NCBI RefSeq assembly: GCF_003933745.1
Contig: NZ_RSEB01000002.1
Coordinates: 62,001 to 126,000 of the forward strand
Origin: Glycomyces terrestris
Lineage (GTDB): Bacteria; Actinomycetota; Actinomycetes; Mycobacteriales; Micromonosporaceae
Length of the DNA: 64,000 bases
Reading direction: 5' to 3'
The notes beneath the pieces were generated by a model. The model was not told the DNA's origin and searched no databases. It was given only the letters and a program-made list of their open reading frames with translations. The translations under genes and the position numbers were made by a program. This document shows, piece by piece, positions 42,730 to 53,986 of the stretch (position 1 is the first letter of the stretch; the number at the start of each line of letters is the position of its first letter).

Positions 42730-43575
42730 ATGACGCTTCCGTTCGAGATCTACGACGTCTTCTCCGACCGCCCCTACGCGGGCAACCAGCTCGCCGTCGT
42801 CTACGACGGCCAGGACCTCTCCACCGCGCAGATGCAGGCGATCGCGAAGGAGTTCGGCTTCTCCGAGACCGTGTTCGTGCTCCCCGCAGCCGATCCGAAG
42901 GCCGACTACCGCGCGCGCATCTTCACCCCTGCGGAGGAACTCCCGTTCGCCGGGCACCCCACGATCGGCGCCGCGATCGCCGCCGTCGCCGCCGGACGGG
43001 TCGCCCCGACCGACGGCCGGGTGGTCCAGGAGTGCGGCGCGGGCCTGATGACCGTGGCCGTGGACGGCGCCGCCGGTGCGGCGAAACTCACGTCGACCGC
43101 GATCGCGGTCGGCCCCGAACTCGACCGCGAGACCGCCGCCGCGGCGATCGGCCTCGGCGCGGACCGGCTCCTCGGCACCCCGAAGAACGCCAGCGCCGGG
43201 CTCGACCACAACTTCGTGCGCGTCGCCGACGAGGACGTGGCCGCGGCCGTCGACGTGCCCGGCCACCTCGACAAGGTGTACGTGTACAGCTTCGACCCCG
43301 AGACCGCGGCGGTCCACGCGCGGCTGTTCCACGTCGGCGTCGGGGAGGACCCGGCGACCGGCTCGGCCGCGGTCGCGCTCGGCGTGCACCTCGTGGACGC
43401 GGGCCTGATCGCCGGGGACGGCGTGCACTCGTACGAGATCGCGCAGGGCGCCGAGATCGGGCGCCCCTCGTCGCTGTCCGGCGAGGTCGTCGTCGAGGCC
43501 GGGGTCCCGGTCTCGGTGTCGGTCTCCGGCTCGGCGGTCAAGACCGCCGAGGGCGCGCTGGTGGCGCTGCCGTAG
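42730..43575 (+). CDS. PhzF family isomerase-like protein
   Basis: A 281-residue protein with the two-lobed diaminopimelate-epimerase-like fold. It has DVFSDRPYAGNQLAVV, a catalytic Glu region (FSETVFVLP), FTPAEELPFAGHPTIGAA in the first lobe and GVGEDPATGSAAVALGVHL in the second. PhzF of phenazine clusters isomerises dihydrohydroxyanthranilate, but most genomic members outside such clusters have other, unknown substrates, and no phenazine gene lies here. The ATG follows TATAAG (42718-42723) by 6 bases with no ribosome binding site, a very clear leaderless promoter. Confidence 0.88.
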   Translation: MTLPFEIYDVFSDRPYAGNQLAVVYDGQDLSTAQMQAIAKEFGFSETVFVLPAADPKADYRARIFTPAEELPFAGHPTIGAAIAAVAAGRVAPTDGRVVQECGAGLMTVAVDGAAGAAKLTSTAIAVGPELDRETAAAAIGLGADRLLGTPKNASAGLDHNFVRVADEDVAAAVDVPGHLDKVYVYSFDPETAAVHARLFHVGVGEDPATGSAAVALGVHLVDAGLIAGDGVHSYEIAQGAEIGRPSSLSGEVVVEAGVPVSVSVSGSAVKTAEGALVALP

Positions 43576-43613
43576 CCGACGCGGCGGCCGCTCCTTCCGG
43601 GTGAGCGCGGCGC

Positions 43614-44204
43614 TCAAGGAGCGCTGACGTACTCGACGGTGCCGTACCGCTCGGCCCGCAGGCCCTTGGGCCAGGGGGCCGAGCGGAGGTCGCCGGCCCA
43701 GGAGCGCCGCGGCCAGCCGCCCTTGCGGAGCAGGGCCGCGACGAACCGCTCCGGGTCCGGCTGGGCCGCCCACACGGACGGCAGGAACGTGGCGCGGCGG
43801 CCGTCGCCGTCCTTGAGCGTGAGCCCGTCCGCTCCGGGTCGGAGGGCGTCGAGGAGGGCCGGGAAGTCCTGTGCCGCAAGCGGTTCCGCCGGGGTGAGGA
43901 CCGCGACCTTGACGGTCAGGCCCGGCACCTCGTCGGCTTCGACGGGCGGCAGCCGCGGGTCCCGCGCCGCCAGCCGCGCGTTGCGGACCACGTCGACGCC
44001 CAAGGGCCGCAGGGCGACGAGGGTGCCGATGCAGCCGCGGAGGGCGTGCTCCCGCTCGAGGGTCACGAAGGTGGCGGCCTTCTCGGCCAGTGCGGGCGGA
44101 GTGTCGGCGAGCAGTTCGGCCGCGCCGGGCGGCCGCGGGCCGAACGAGGTCGCGACCGCGCTGCGCGCCAGCGCCGTCAGGACCGGGCCCAGGTTCGGCT
44201 CCAT
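43614..44204 (-). CDS. AMMECR1-domain protein
   Basis: A 196-residue AMMECR1 protein. The diagnostic motif ALRGCIGTLVALRPLGVDVVRNARLAARDPR (about 54-84) contains the conserved LRGCIG. VPGLTVKVAVLTPAEPL and DGLTLKDGDGRRATFLPSVW complete the family pattern. In many prokaryotes this domain occurs with MEMO1 and a radical SAM protein as an AmmeMemoRadiSam system. No such partners are visible here, so its role is unknown. GACCAT (44216-44211) lies 6 bases before the ATG, and GGAGG abuts the start codon, too close to act as a ribosome binding site. Confidence 0.85.
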   Translation of the reverse strand: MEPNLGPVLTALARSAVATSFGPRPPGAAELLADTPPALAEKAATFVTLEREHALRGCIGTLVALRPLGVDVVRNARLAARDPRLPPVEADEVPGLTVKVAVLTPAEPLAAQDFPALLDALRPGADGLTLKDGDGRRATFLPSVWAAQPDPERFVAALLRKGGWPRRSWAGDLRSAPWPKGLRAERYGTVEYVSAP

Positions 44205-44374
44205 CCTCCGATGGTCCCACGCCCGCGTCGGCGGCGCGCCGGGCCCGCCCGCCGACGTGCCGAACGGTTGCGGGAGAAGCCCTCTGATGCGGCCGATCGC
44301 CCCGATGGTGCGGTTTCGGGCCGTTCGGCCCGGCGGTGGTGCGTTTGGTCGGGGGAGCGTGAGAGACTGCCCGC

Positions 44375-45232
44375 ATGAATGAACCGCGTCCGAGCCTCGA
44401 ATCGTTCGAAGACGGCCTCGCCGAGGTGATCGACCTTCCCTCCGCCGGTCAAGGCCCGCTGACCGAGCTCGGCAGGCTTCAGCAGCTCGACTCGCTCGCC
44501 GGCAAGGTGGCGCTGGTGACCGGTGCGGGCGCGACCGACGGGATCGGGTTCGCGATCGCGACGCGGCTGCGGCTGGCCGGCGCGACGGTGGCGATCGTGT
44601 CGACGACGAAGCGGATCCACGAGCGGGCCGGGGAGATCGACGCGGTCGGGTTCGTGGCCGACCTGACCGACGAGGCCGAGGTCGGGGGACTCGCCGACGC
44701 CGTGGTCGACGCGGTGGGCGAGGTCGACATCCTCATCAACAACGCCGGCCTGACCTCGAAGTCGGACCCGGCGGTGGTCAAGCCCGTCGCGCAGCTGTCC
44801 TACGAGGACTGGCGGGCCGAGCTCTCCCGGAACCTCGACACGGCGTTCCTGGTGTCGCGCGCGTTCGTGCAGCCGATGGCCGAGCGCGGTTGGGGCCGGA
44901 TCGTGAACGTGGCGGCGACCGCCGGCGTCGTCAACGCCGTCCCGGCCGAGGCCGCCTACGCCGCCGCGAAGGCCGGCGTGACCGGTTTGACGAAGGCGCT
45001 GGCGACCGAGGTCGTCGCCGACGGCGTCACCGTCAACGCGATCGCGCCCGGCCTGGTCCGCACCGGCTCCTCCACGGTCCCCGAGCTCCAGCAGGGCCTC
45101 GACGGCCCGATGGGCCGCCCCGGCACGCCCGAGGAGGTCGCCGCCGCGGCCGTGTTCTTCTGCGCGCCTTCGGCTTCCTACGTGACCGGCCAGACCCTCG
45201 TGGTCGACGGCGGCCGTTCGCTGCGCGTCTAG
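44375..45232 (+). CDS. Short-chain dehydrogenase/reductase
   Basis: A 285-residue SDR. The cofactor motif is LVTGAGATDGIGFAIA (about 47-62), then INNAG (about 121-125), the catalytic Ser in NVAATAGVVNA region and YAAAK (Tyr and Lys), and the C-terminal VTGQTLVVDGG. All active-site residues are present. It carries an unusual 42-residue N-terminal extension (PSLESFEDGLAEVIDLPSAG) before the fold; a start at an internal codon is possible, but GAGACT (44363-44368) 6 bases before this ATG supports the long form. FabG-like; the substrate is unknown. Confidence 0.85.
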   Translation: MNEPRPSLESFEDGLAEVIDLPSAGQGPLTELGRLQQLDSLAGKVALVTGAGATDGIGFAIATRLRLAGATVAIVSTTKRIHERAGEIDAVGFVADLTDEAEVGGLADAVVDAVGEVDILINNAGLTSKSDPAVVKPVAQLSYEDWRAELSRNLDTAFLVSRAFVQPMAERGWGRIVNVAATAGVVNAVPAEAAYAAAKAGVTGLTKALATEVVADGVTVNAIAPGLVRTGSSTVPELQQGLDGPMGRPGTPEEVAAAAVFFCAPSASYVTGQTLVVDGGRSLRV

Positions 45233-45583
45233 CCCGCCGCACACCCGACCGAACCGCACCCGCCGACCGCAAGGGCGACAGGCCGCGCGCCGACCGCGCC
45301 GCGCCGCGGGAGTGCCGCCAGACGCTGCTTCCCGCTGCCGCGGTGCCCGTCCACAGGTGCACCCCAGCAGTGGCTGCCCCATGGAGAATCGGCCCCGCAG
45401 GCGAGGCGGCGCCTCCCGTGCCCGCAGGGCGCCGGGCGTTTCGACGCCGCGGCCCCCGGGCCGGTTCCCGGATGTCCGGATCGCCATATTCGCCCGCCCT
45501 GTGCGCAACTCCGATCCCGCCGCGGTCGTTACCCTGTGGTGATCACTTCGACGGCAACCGTGAACGAGACCCAGGGGGCGCGC
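45233..45583. other. 351-base intergenic region without a supported gene
   Basis: Between the SDR gene and the VKOR gene I see no credible coding frame, repeat or strong hairpin. A TACCCT -10 box at 45530-45535 would start a message near 45542, giving the VKOR gene a leader of about 40 bases. Small frames here have no coding bias. Confidence 0.6.
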
Positions 45584-46204
45584 ATGGACGAGGCGTTCGG
45601 CGAGACGGGAAGAGAGGCCAGGGGCCGCACCGTCACCGGGCTGGTCCTGCTCGTCGGCGGGCTCGTCGGCCTCGCGGCCGCGTTCGACCTCACCTACGAG
45701 CGGATCGCCTCGCTCATCGACCCCGACCACGCCATCTCCTGCGACTTCAACCCGGTGCTGTCGTGCGGCACCGTCATGAACACGTGGCAGGCGTCGGTGT
45801 TCGGGTTCCCGAACCCGATGATCGGGCTCGCGGCGTTCCCGCTCGTCGTCTTCATGGGCCTCCTGTGGCTCTCCAAAGTGGAGCTGCCGCGGTGGATCGC
45901 GCTCGGGTTCAACCTCGGCGCCCTCGGCGGGCTCGCGTTCGTGTCCTGGCTGATCTTCCAGTCCGTGTACCAGATCGGCGTGCTCTGCCCCTGGTGCATG
46001 GCCGTGTGGGCCGCCGTCCTCCCGATCTTCTGGTTCACCACGATCCGCAACCTCAGCACCGGTGCGATCCCCGTGGCCGAGGACTGGCGCGACGCCGTCG
46101 ACGACGTCCTCCGCTTCCACTGGATCGGCCTGACGCTGCTCTACCTCGCCGTCATCGGCATCGTCGCCACCGGCTTCTGGGACTACTGGTCCACGCTCCT
46201 ATAG
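45584..46204 (+). CDS. Vitamin K epoxide reductase (VKOR) family protein
   Basis: A 206-residue membrane protein with four to five helices. The first loop has ISCDFNPVLSCGTVMNTW, giving the conserved loop cysteine pair. The conserved Ser/Thr region lies in FGFPNPMIGLAAF. The active CxxC is in YQIGVLCPWCMAVW. Bacterial VKOR takes the place of DsbB: it reoxidises a DsbA-like thiol oxidase using quinone, so that exported proteins gain disulfides. The four-cysteine secreted protein near the left end could be such a client. The ATG at 45584 has GGGGG 5 bases upstream. A DsbA partner is not visible. Confidence 0.9.
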   Translation: MDEAFGETGREARGRTVTGLVLLVGGLVGLAAAFDLTYERIASLIDPDHAISCDFNPVLSCGTVMNTWQASVFGFPNPMIGLAAFPLVVFMGLLWLSKVELPRWIALGFNLGALGGLAFVSWLIFQSVYQIGVLCPWCMAVWAAVLPIFWFTTIRNLSTGAIPVAEDWRDAVDDVLRFHWIGLTLLYLAVIGIVATGFWDYWSTLL

Positions 46205-46209
46205 CGAAC

Positions 46210-46245
46210 GGCCGGGGCCCCGGGCTGCCGCCTGGGGCCTCGGCC
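46210..46245. terminator. Bidirectional terminator between VKOR and the APS kinase fusion
   Basis: A 12-bp stem with one G-T wobble (46210-46221 with 46234-46245) lies between two convergent stops. Confidence 0.65.
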
Positions 46246-46260
46246 CGACGTCGTCCGCCG

Positions 46261-47805
46261 CTAGGCGATCCGCAGCCCGATCGGCTCCAGCCAGCCGCCC
46301 TCGGACAGGTACTCGAGGACCTGCTCGACGGCCTCGCCGATGGTGATCTCGCTGGTGTCGATCTCCAGCTCCGCGTTCGGCGGCTCCTCGTACGGGTCGG
46401 AGATCCCGGTGAACTCCGGGATCTGCCCGGCGCGCGCCTTCGCGTACAGGCCCTTGCGGTCCCGCGCCTCGCACACCTCCAGCGGCGTCGAGACGTGCAC
46501 GAGCACGAAGTCGGCGCCCGCGGCCTCGGCCATCCGCCGCGCCTCGGCCCGGTCGACCTCGTACGGGGCGATCGGGGCGGCCATGCCGATGCCGCCGTGC
46601 CGGGCCACCTCGGCCGCGACGAACCCGATCCGGCGGATGTTCACCGACCGGTCCGCGCGCGAGAACCCGAGCCCGCTCGACAGGAGCCGGCGCACCACGT
46701 CGCCGTCGAACAGCGACACCGTGCGGGTCCCCTCCTCCAGGAGCGCCTCGTAGACGCCGCGGGAGATCGTCGACTTGCCCGAGCCCGACAGCCCCGTGAA
46801 GAACAGCACGAGCCCGCGCTGGCGCCGCGGCGGCCGCGCCTTGCGCAGCTCCGCGGCCACGCTCGGCGGCGTGTGCCACTCGGGGAGCCCGAAGCCGCGG
46901 TCGAGCATGTCCGCGATCTCGGCCTCGCTGAGCGCGGTCCGCCGGAACGGCGGCTCGATGTCCTCGATCGGCCGCCACTGCCCGTCGCGGGTGTCGTAGG
47001 CGAGCTCGCGCGGCACCATGGCCCGCACGCCGTCGCCGCCGCCGAGCCCGTCGGGCCCGGTCATGAGGTGCGTCGCGCCGTACGCGGCCGCGACCTTCGC
47101 GGTCAGCAGCCCGTCGCGCAGCCGGTCGCCGCGCTTGGACAGCGGGACCGTGAGCACCGTGGCCGTCGGCAGCCGGTCCTTCGCCGCGAGCACCGACCGC
47201 ACCAGGGCCGCCGTCGGCAGCCGCAGCTCCCGGCCGCCGTTCGTCTCGTCGCCGGTCGGGATCATGACCAGCACGTGCGCGGCGAGGTTGTGCGCGGCGC
47301 GCGCCAGCTGCGCGAGCTGGGGCCGGTGCAGCGGCCGGTCCGCGACGAGCGCGAGCACCCGCGGCTTCGTGTACGTGGTGCGCGCCTGCTCCGGGGTCGC
47401 CCGCAGGCCCGTGAACACGCCGTGCGCGGCGTCCGCGATGCGCCGCACCGGGCCGCCGACCCGCACCATGTCCGGCCCGAGCGCGTCGAGGCTGTGGCAT
47501 TCGACCGCCGCGACCGGCGCCCCCTCCGGGTCGGTGATGCGAAGCACACGCCGCTTCGGGTCGGGGTTGTCCAGGAGCCGCGCGATCGCCATCGGCACGT
47601 CCAGGGTCACCGGCACCGGCCACGCCGTGCCGTCTGGGAGCATGCCCGTCGTCGTCACCGACCGCGCCTCGGCCTCGCCCATGAACCCGCGCAGCGGCGC
47701 GTACGCGCCGTACAGCAGCAGCTCCAGGTCGGCCAGTTCGTGCGGCAGCGGGGTGTGGCTCGGCGCCTCGGCGAGGATCTCGTCGGGCAGTACCCAGTCA
47801 GACAT
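46261..47805 (-). CDS. APS kinase fused to a degenerate ATP sulfurylase domain
   Basis: A 514-residue fusion. The C-terminal third is adenylylsulfate kinase (CysC): P-loop GLSGSGKST (about 338-346), FDGDVVRRLLSSGLGFSRADR and DPYEEP; it phosphorylates APS to PAPS. The N-terminal two thirds follow ATP sulfurylase (LADLELLLYGAYAPLRGFM, WPVPVTLDV), but the catalytic QTRNPxHxxH motif reads VADRPLHRPQ (about 154-163), and the GRDHAG motif reads MTGPDGLG. The sulfurylase half is therefore probably inactive or altered. No cysD/cysN lies nearby. TACCCT (47870-47865) is a likely -10 box, with AAGGGA about 12 bases before the ATG. Confidence 0.85.
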   Translation of the reverse strand: MSDWVLPDEILAEAPSHTPLPHELADLELLLYGAYAPLRGFMGEAEARSVTTTGMLPDGTAWPVPVTLDVPMAIARLLDNPDPKRRVLRITDPEGAPVAAVECHSLDALGPDMVRVGGPVRRIADAAHGVFTGLRATPEQARTTYTKPRVLALVADRPLHRPQLAQLARAAHNLAAHVLVMIPTGDETNGGRELRLPTAALVRSVLAAKDRLPTATVLTVPLSKRGDRLRDGLLTAKVAAAYGATHLMTGPDGLGGGDGVRAMVPRELAYDTRDGQWRPIEDIEPPFRRTALSEAEIADMLDRGFGLPEWHTPPSVAAELRKARPPRRQRGLVLFFTGLSGSGKSTISRGVYEALLEEGTRTVSLFDGDVVRRLLSSGLGFSRADRSVNIRRIGFVAAEVARHGGIGMAAPIAPYEVDRAEARRMAEAAGADFVLVHVSTPLEVCEARDRKGLYAKARAGQIPEFTGISDPYEEPPNAELEIDTSEITIGEAVEQVLEYLSEGGWLEPIGLRIA

Positions 47806-47919
47806 CGGCGGTCGGGGTCCCTTCGCAGCGGATCGTTCGGGGCGGCATCGGTCTCGGTCGCACCAGGGTATGCCACGGGGCCGACTCTGCACACGTACGG
47901 CTACGCAAGCGGGCGCCGT

Positions 47920-47989
47920 GGCCGCACGCCCACGGCCGCCCAAGCGCGCCCCGCGGCCGCACGCCCACGGCCGCCCGAGCGCGCGCCGC
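47920..47989. repeat. 35-bp tandem duplication upstream of ppc
   Basis: Two adjacent 35-bp units (47920-47954 and 47955-47989) differ at only two positions, and a third copy begins (GGCCGC) and breaks off. Each unit contains GGCCGCACGCCCACGGCCGC. They lie in the 400-base region 47806-48205 between divergent genes, which otherwise holds the -10 box of the APS kinase fusion (47870-47865) and TACGCT (48096-48101) as a likely -10 for ppc. Confidence 0.85.
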
Positions 47990-48205
47990 GGCCGCGTCCG
48001 ATCGGCGTCCCGCCCGCGCCGAGACCTCCGCGACCCCGGACCCGGATCGTCCCGCATGGCGGACTGAGAAAGTGGCGCGGCCATTACCGGTAAGTTACGC
48101 TGACATCGCTCTCACGGACGCAGAGCACAGCAGTTCACCGCGGACAAGGACGTCGGCGCGAGCGGCCCCCTCAGGGTTTGCCCAGACCAGCAGTGGAGAC
48201 CTCCC

Positions 48206-50965
<2,760 letters not shown>

Positions 50966-51096
50966 CCCGCGGCCCCCGGCCGGCCCGCCGCGGGCCTGCC
51001 GAGGCGGGAGGAACGTCCCAAAGCGACCGCGGGGCCGGGGCGGCGCCCCGGTCCCGTGCTAGGTTCGCGCTTCCACCCGATCGAAGCGCGGAGATC

Positions 51097-51915
51097 ATGG
51101 CGAGAAGCTTGCGAGTCAGCGTCCGGAACGCGAAGTTCCAGCAGTGGGAGACCTTGCTGCGCAACCGGACCAAGCGGCACCGGACGGGCTCGTTCCTGGT
51201 GCAGGGCGTCCGGCCGATCACGATGGCCGTCGAGCACGGCTGGACCGTGCAGGAGCTGCTGTACGACGCCGACCGACCGCGCCTGTCCGACTGGGCCCGC
51301 GGGCTCCTCGACGCCCCGCACACCGAGCGGGCCGCGGTCGCCTCCGACCTCATGGCCGAACTGGGGGACAAGGACGGCGACGCGCCCGAACTCCTCGCCC
51401 AGGTCGCCATCCCGACCCGGCGCCTCTCGCAGCTGGAGTCGCGCCCCGGCTGGCTCGGCCTCGTCGTCGACCGGCCCACGAGCCCCGGGAACCTCGGGTC
51501 GCTCATCCGCTCCGCCGACGCGTTCGGCGCGGACGCGGTCGTCCTCACCGGCCGCAATGCCGCGGACCCCTACGACCCCAAGGCCGTCCGCGCCTCGACC
51601 GGCAGCCTCTTCGCGCTCCCGGTCATCAACGCCGCCTCCGCGCACGAGGTCGCCGAGTGGGCCGCGAAGCAGGCCCACCGGCCCTCCATCGTGGGCACCG
51701 ACGAGCGCGGCGAGCGCGCCCTGGCCGACCACGACCTGCGCGGCGCGCTCCTCCTGGTCGTCGGCAACGAGACCGAGGGCATGTCGAAGGCGTGGACCGA
51801 ACTCGCCGACGCCGTCGCCCGCATTCCCATGTCGCCCAAGGCCGCTTCGTCCCTGAACGCCGCGAACGCCGGCACTGTCGCGCTCTACGAGGCCGCCCGC
51901 CAGCGGTCCCTCTAG
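51097..51915 (+). CDS. TrmH-family (SPOUT) RNA methyltransferase
   Basis: A 272-residue RNA 2'-O-methyltransferase. The substrate-binding N-terminal domain (KRHRTGSFLVQGVRPITMAV) is followed by the SPOUT knot: DRPTSPGNLGSLIRSADAFGADAVVLTG (motif 1, with the catalytic Asn/Arg), LLLVVGNETEGMS (motif 2) and IPMSPKAASSLNAANAGTVALYEA (motif 3). All three motifs are intact. It modifies ribose in rRNA or tRNA; the target site is not clear from sequence. The ribosome binding site is a short GGAG close to the ATG. Confidence 0.9.
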   Translation: MARSLRVSVRNAKFQQWETLLRNRTKRHRTGSFLVQGVRPITMAVEHGWTVQELLYDADRPRLSDWARGLLDAPHTERAAVASDLMAELGDKDGDAPELLAQVAIPTRRLSQLESRPGWLGLVVDRPTSPGNLGSLIRSADAFGADAVVLTGRNAADPYDPKAVRASTGSLFALPVINAASAHEVAEWAAKQAHRPSIVGTDERGERALADHDLRGALLLVVGNETEGMSKAWTELADAVARIPMSPKAASSLNAANAGTVALYEAARQRSL

Positions 51916-51953
51916 GACCGGCGCCCGCCGCGCGACCGTCCAGGCCGGAGCCG

Positions 51954-52826
51954 CTAGACCGCCCCGGCCTTGCTCTCCTCGGCGAGCTTCTGCTCGTGCT
52001 GCTCGACGGCCTTGGCCCACAGGGCCGCGACGTCCGCGTCGGTGAGCGTGAGGTTGAACCGGTCCCGCAGGAGCGACGCGAACGCGTCCGCGTCCTCGAC
52101 GACCGTCACCGACTTGAAGTCCGGGTACGCCGGCCCGTAGACGGTGAGCGTGCGGGCCCGCAGCACCCACATGTCGTGCTCGCGCGGGTTCTGCACCGCG
52201 AGGGTCCGCACGAACGGCGACTCCGGCGAAGTGGACAGTTCGCGGCAGCGGTCGGCGAACTCCTCGGGACGCCGTTCCTCGAGCGTGAAGTCGAACGTCA
52301 GGTTCGCCACGCGCGGGTCGATCGAGCAGCGCCACTCCTCGCCGCCGAGGCTCCACACGCCGAAGTTGAACGCGCCGATCCGGTAGCTGCCGTTGCGGAT
52401 CGGCAGCGGGTCGCGGAAGCCCGTCCCGATCCCGCCGTCCGCCAGGTACTCCGACCCGTCCTTGCCGTGCTGCTCGGGGAACCGCACCACGAGCGGCATG
52501 TGGTTCCACCAGGCGCCGTCGCCGTCCACTTCGCGGCGCACGCCCCCGAGGACGCGGCGCACGTCGAAGCCCATGGCCTCCAGCGCGAACGCCAGCACGC
52601 CGTTGTGCTCGTAGCAGTACCCGCCCCTCCCGCCCTCGACGAGCTTCGCGAACAGCGAGTCCGCGTCGAGCCGGATCGGCCGGCCCAGCTGGATGTCGAG
52701 GTTCTCGTAGGGCATCGCCGCGACGTGCGCGCGGTGGATCCGCCGCAGCGCGTGCAGCGTCGGGCGCCGCGGAGCGGTGATCCCGACGCGGTCGAGGTAG
52801 GCGGCCAGCATGGCGGAGTCGAACAC
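51954..52826 (-). CDS. nat: Arylamine N-acetyltransferase
   Basis: A 290-residue cysteine acetyltransferase that moves acetyl from acetyl-CoA to arylamines, hydrazines or, in rifamycin-type clusters, forms amides. The triad is complete: RGGYCYEHN (Cys about 71), WWNHMPLVV (His about 109) and YLADGGIG (Asp about 130). MPYENLDIQLGRPI near residue 40 is the family start motif. No polyketide genes lie nearby, so a detoxifying role is more likely. The GTG start is leaderless by pattern: TATGGT (52838-52833) ends 6 bases before it. Confidence 0.92.
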   Translation of the reverse strand: MFDSAMLAAYLDRVGITAPRRPTLHALRRIHRAHVAAMPYENLDIQLGRPIRLDADSLFAKLVEGGRGGYCYEHNGVLAFALEAMGFDVRRVLGGVRREVDGDGAWWNHMPLVVRFPEQHGKDGSEYLADGGIGTGFRDPLPIRNGSYRIGAFNFGVWSLGGEEWRCSIDPRVANLTFDFTLEERRPEEFADRCRELSTSPESPFVRTLAVQNPREHDMWVLRARTLTVYGPAYPDFKSVTVVEDADAFASLLRDRFNLTLTDADVAALWAKAVEQHEQKLAEESKAGAV

Positions 52827-53002
52827 CCCTCGACCATACCGCGAGTGAAACCCCAGGTCCCCGGTCGTGATGAGACCGATACGCGAAAGATGTTGCAGGG
52901 CTGGAGTTCTGTCACTCCTGGGGCCGCATTGGTGGCCCCGGTGTGGGATAGTGTCGCCATCCTCCCGACTGCTCTACGCATTGCCCTTAAGGAGTCCCCG
53001 CT

Positions 53003-53833
53003 ATGGTCATGGGTCCGACCCACGCCATGTCCGGCGCCGCCCTGTGGCTCGCCGGTTCGGCCGTAGCCTCCGCCGCCTTCGGCATCGACCAGACGGCGAG
53101 CGAGCTCGCCGTCGGCACCATCGCCGCCGCGGGCGCCGCCCTCTACCCCGACATCGACTGCGCCGGCCGCGTCACCGAGAACAAGGGCGGGTCCACCGTG
53201 GCCAGGTCGTTCGGCGTCGTGTCCCTGCTCTTCGCCGAGATCGTCGAACGCCTCTGCTACTGGTTCTACCTGATCACCAAGTCCAAGAAGGACAAGAAGC
53301 GGAACAACGGCCACCGCCTGTTCACCCATACGATCGTCCACGCCGCGATCGTGGGCACCGGCACCGGCTTCCTCGCCGCCTGGGGCGGGAAGTTCGCCGT
53401 CATCGCGATCCTGTTCCTGCTCACCGGCCTCGCCGTGCGCGGCCTCATGAACTCGATCGCCGAGAAGTACGGCTGGATCGTCACCACCGGCATCTCCCTC
53501 GCCGTCGCCTACGGCATGTACCACCTGCTCGACGAGAACCGCTCCTACTGGATCCTCGGCCTCGCCATGGGCATCGGCTGCTTCATCCACATCCTCGGCG
53601 ACGTCATCACCAAGATGGGCTGCCCGATGTTCTTCCCCCTGCCGATCCAGAAGAAGCGCTGGCGCGAGATCGGCCTGCCCGACTCGATCGCGCTCCGCGC
53701 CGGCGGCAAGGCCGAGAACAAGATCCTCCTGCCCGCGCTCACCGTCATCGTGGTCCTCGGCATGTTCTACAACCTCCCCGAGGTCCAGGCGCTCCTGTTC
53801 GGCCCCGAGGGCGGCCAGGGCGCCTCGAACTGA
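53003..53833 (+). CDS. YdjM/LexA-binding-like metal-dependent membrane hydrolase
   Basis: A 276-residue membrane protein. The N-terminus MGPTHAMSGAALWLAG, the ALYPDIDCAGRVTENKGG segment, GHRLFTHTIVHAA and the later GCFIHILGDVITKMGCP show the His and Asp ligands of the YdjM family of membrane-bound metal-dependent hydrolases. About six membrane helices surround them. In E. coli YdjM is controlled by LexA, but no SOS box is seen here. Substrate unknown. The ribosome binding site AAGGAG lies 8 bases before the ATG at 53003. TAGTGT at 52949-52954 is a possible -10 box. Confidence 0.85.
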   Translation: MVMGPTHAMSGAALWLAGSAVASAAFGIDQTASELAVGTIAAAGAALYPDIDCAGRVTENKGGSTVARSFGVVSLLFAEIVERLCYWFYLITKSKKDKKRNNGHRLFTHTIVHAAIVGTGTGFLAAWGGKFAVIAILFLLTGLAVRGLMNSIAEKYGWIVTTGISLAVAYGMYHLLDENRSYWILGLAMGIGCFIHILGDVITKMGCPMFFPLPIQKKRWREIGLPDSIALRAGGKAENKILLPALTVIVVLGMFYNLPEVQALLFGPEGGQGASN

Positions 53834-53883
53834 CGCCCGCGCCCCCGCGCGCGATCGCGCTCGGCCCCCGGGCCGGCGCGAGG

Positions 53884-53954
53884 TAGACTCGACCGGTCGC
53901 CGGAACAGCCCCCCGTCAGGGCTGTCTCCGGCCATCAGTCGTGCCCTCAAGGGC
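53884..53954 (+). promoter_or_regulatory. Promoter and structured leader of mfd
   Basis: TAGACT (53884-53889) is a good -10 box and would start transcription near 53896. The RNA would open with a hairpin: CCGGA plus ACAGCCC (53900-53911) pair with GGGCTGT and TCCGG (53919-53931) with one bulged C. A second small hairpin, GCCC-TCAA-GGGC, follows at 53943-53954. There is no T run. This could stabilise the message, attenuate it or bind a factor. Confidence 0.5.
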
Positions 53955-53986
53955 AATCCGAGAACAGCCGCGCAGGGAGCCCGCGA

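Noticed and set aside
45312-45542. A 76-residue plus-strand frame before the VKOR gene
   Set aside because: Arg/Pro-rich translation, no ribosome binding site and no coding bias.
47881-48010. A CRISPR array in the GC-rich repeat before ppc
   Set aside because: The units are directly adjacent with no spacers, so this is a simple tandem duplication.
53003-53833. SOS control of the YdjM-like gene
   Set aside because: I looked for a CGAAC-N4-GTTCG-type LexA box upstream and found none.
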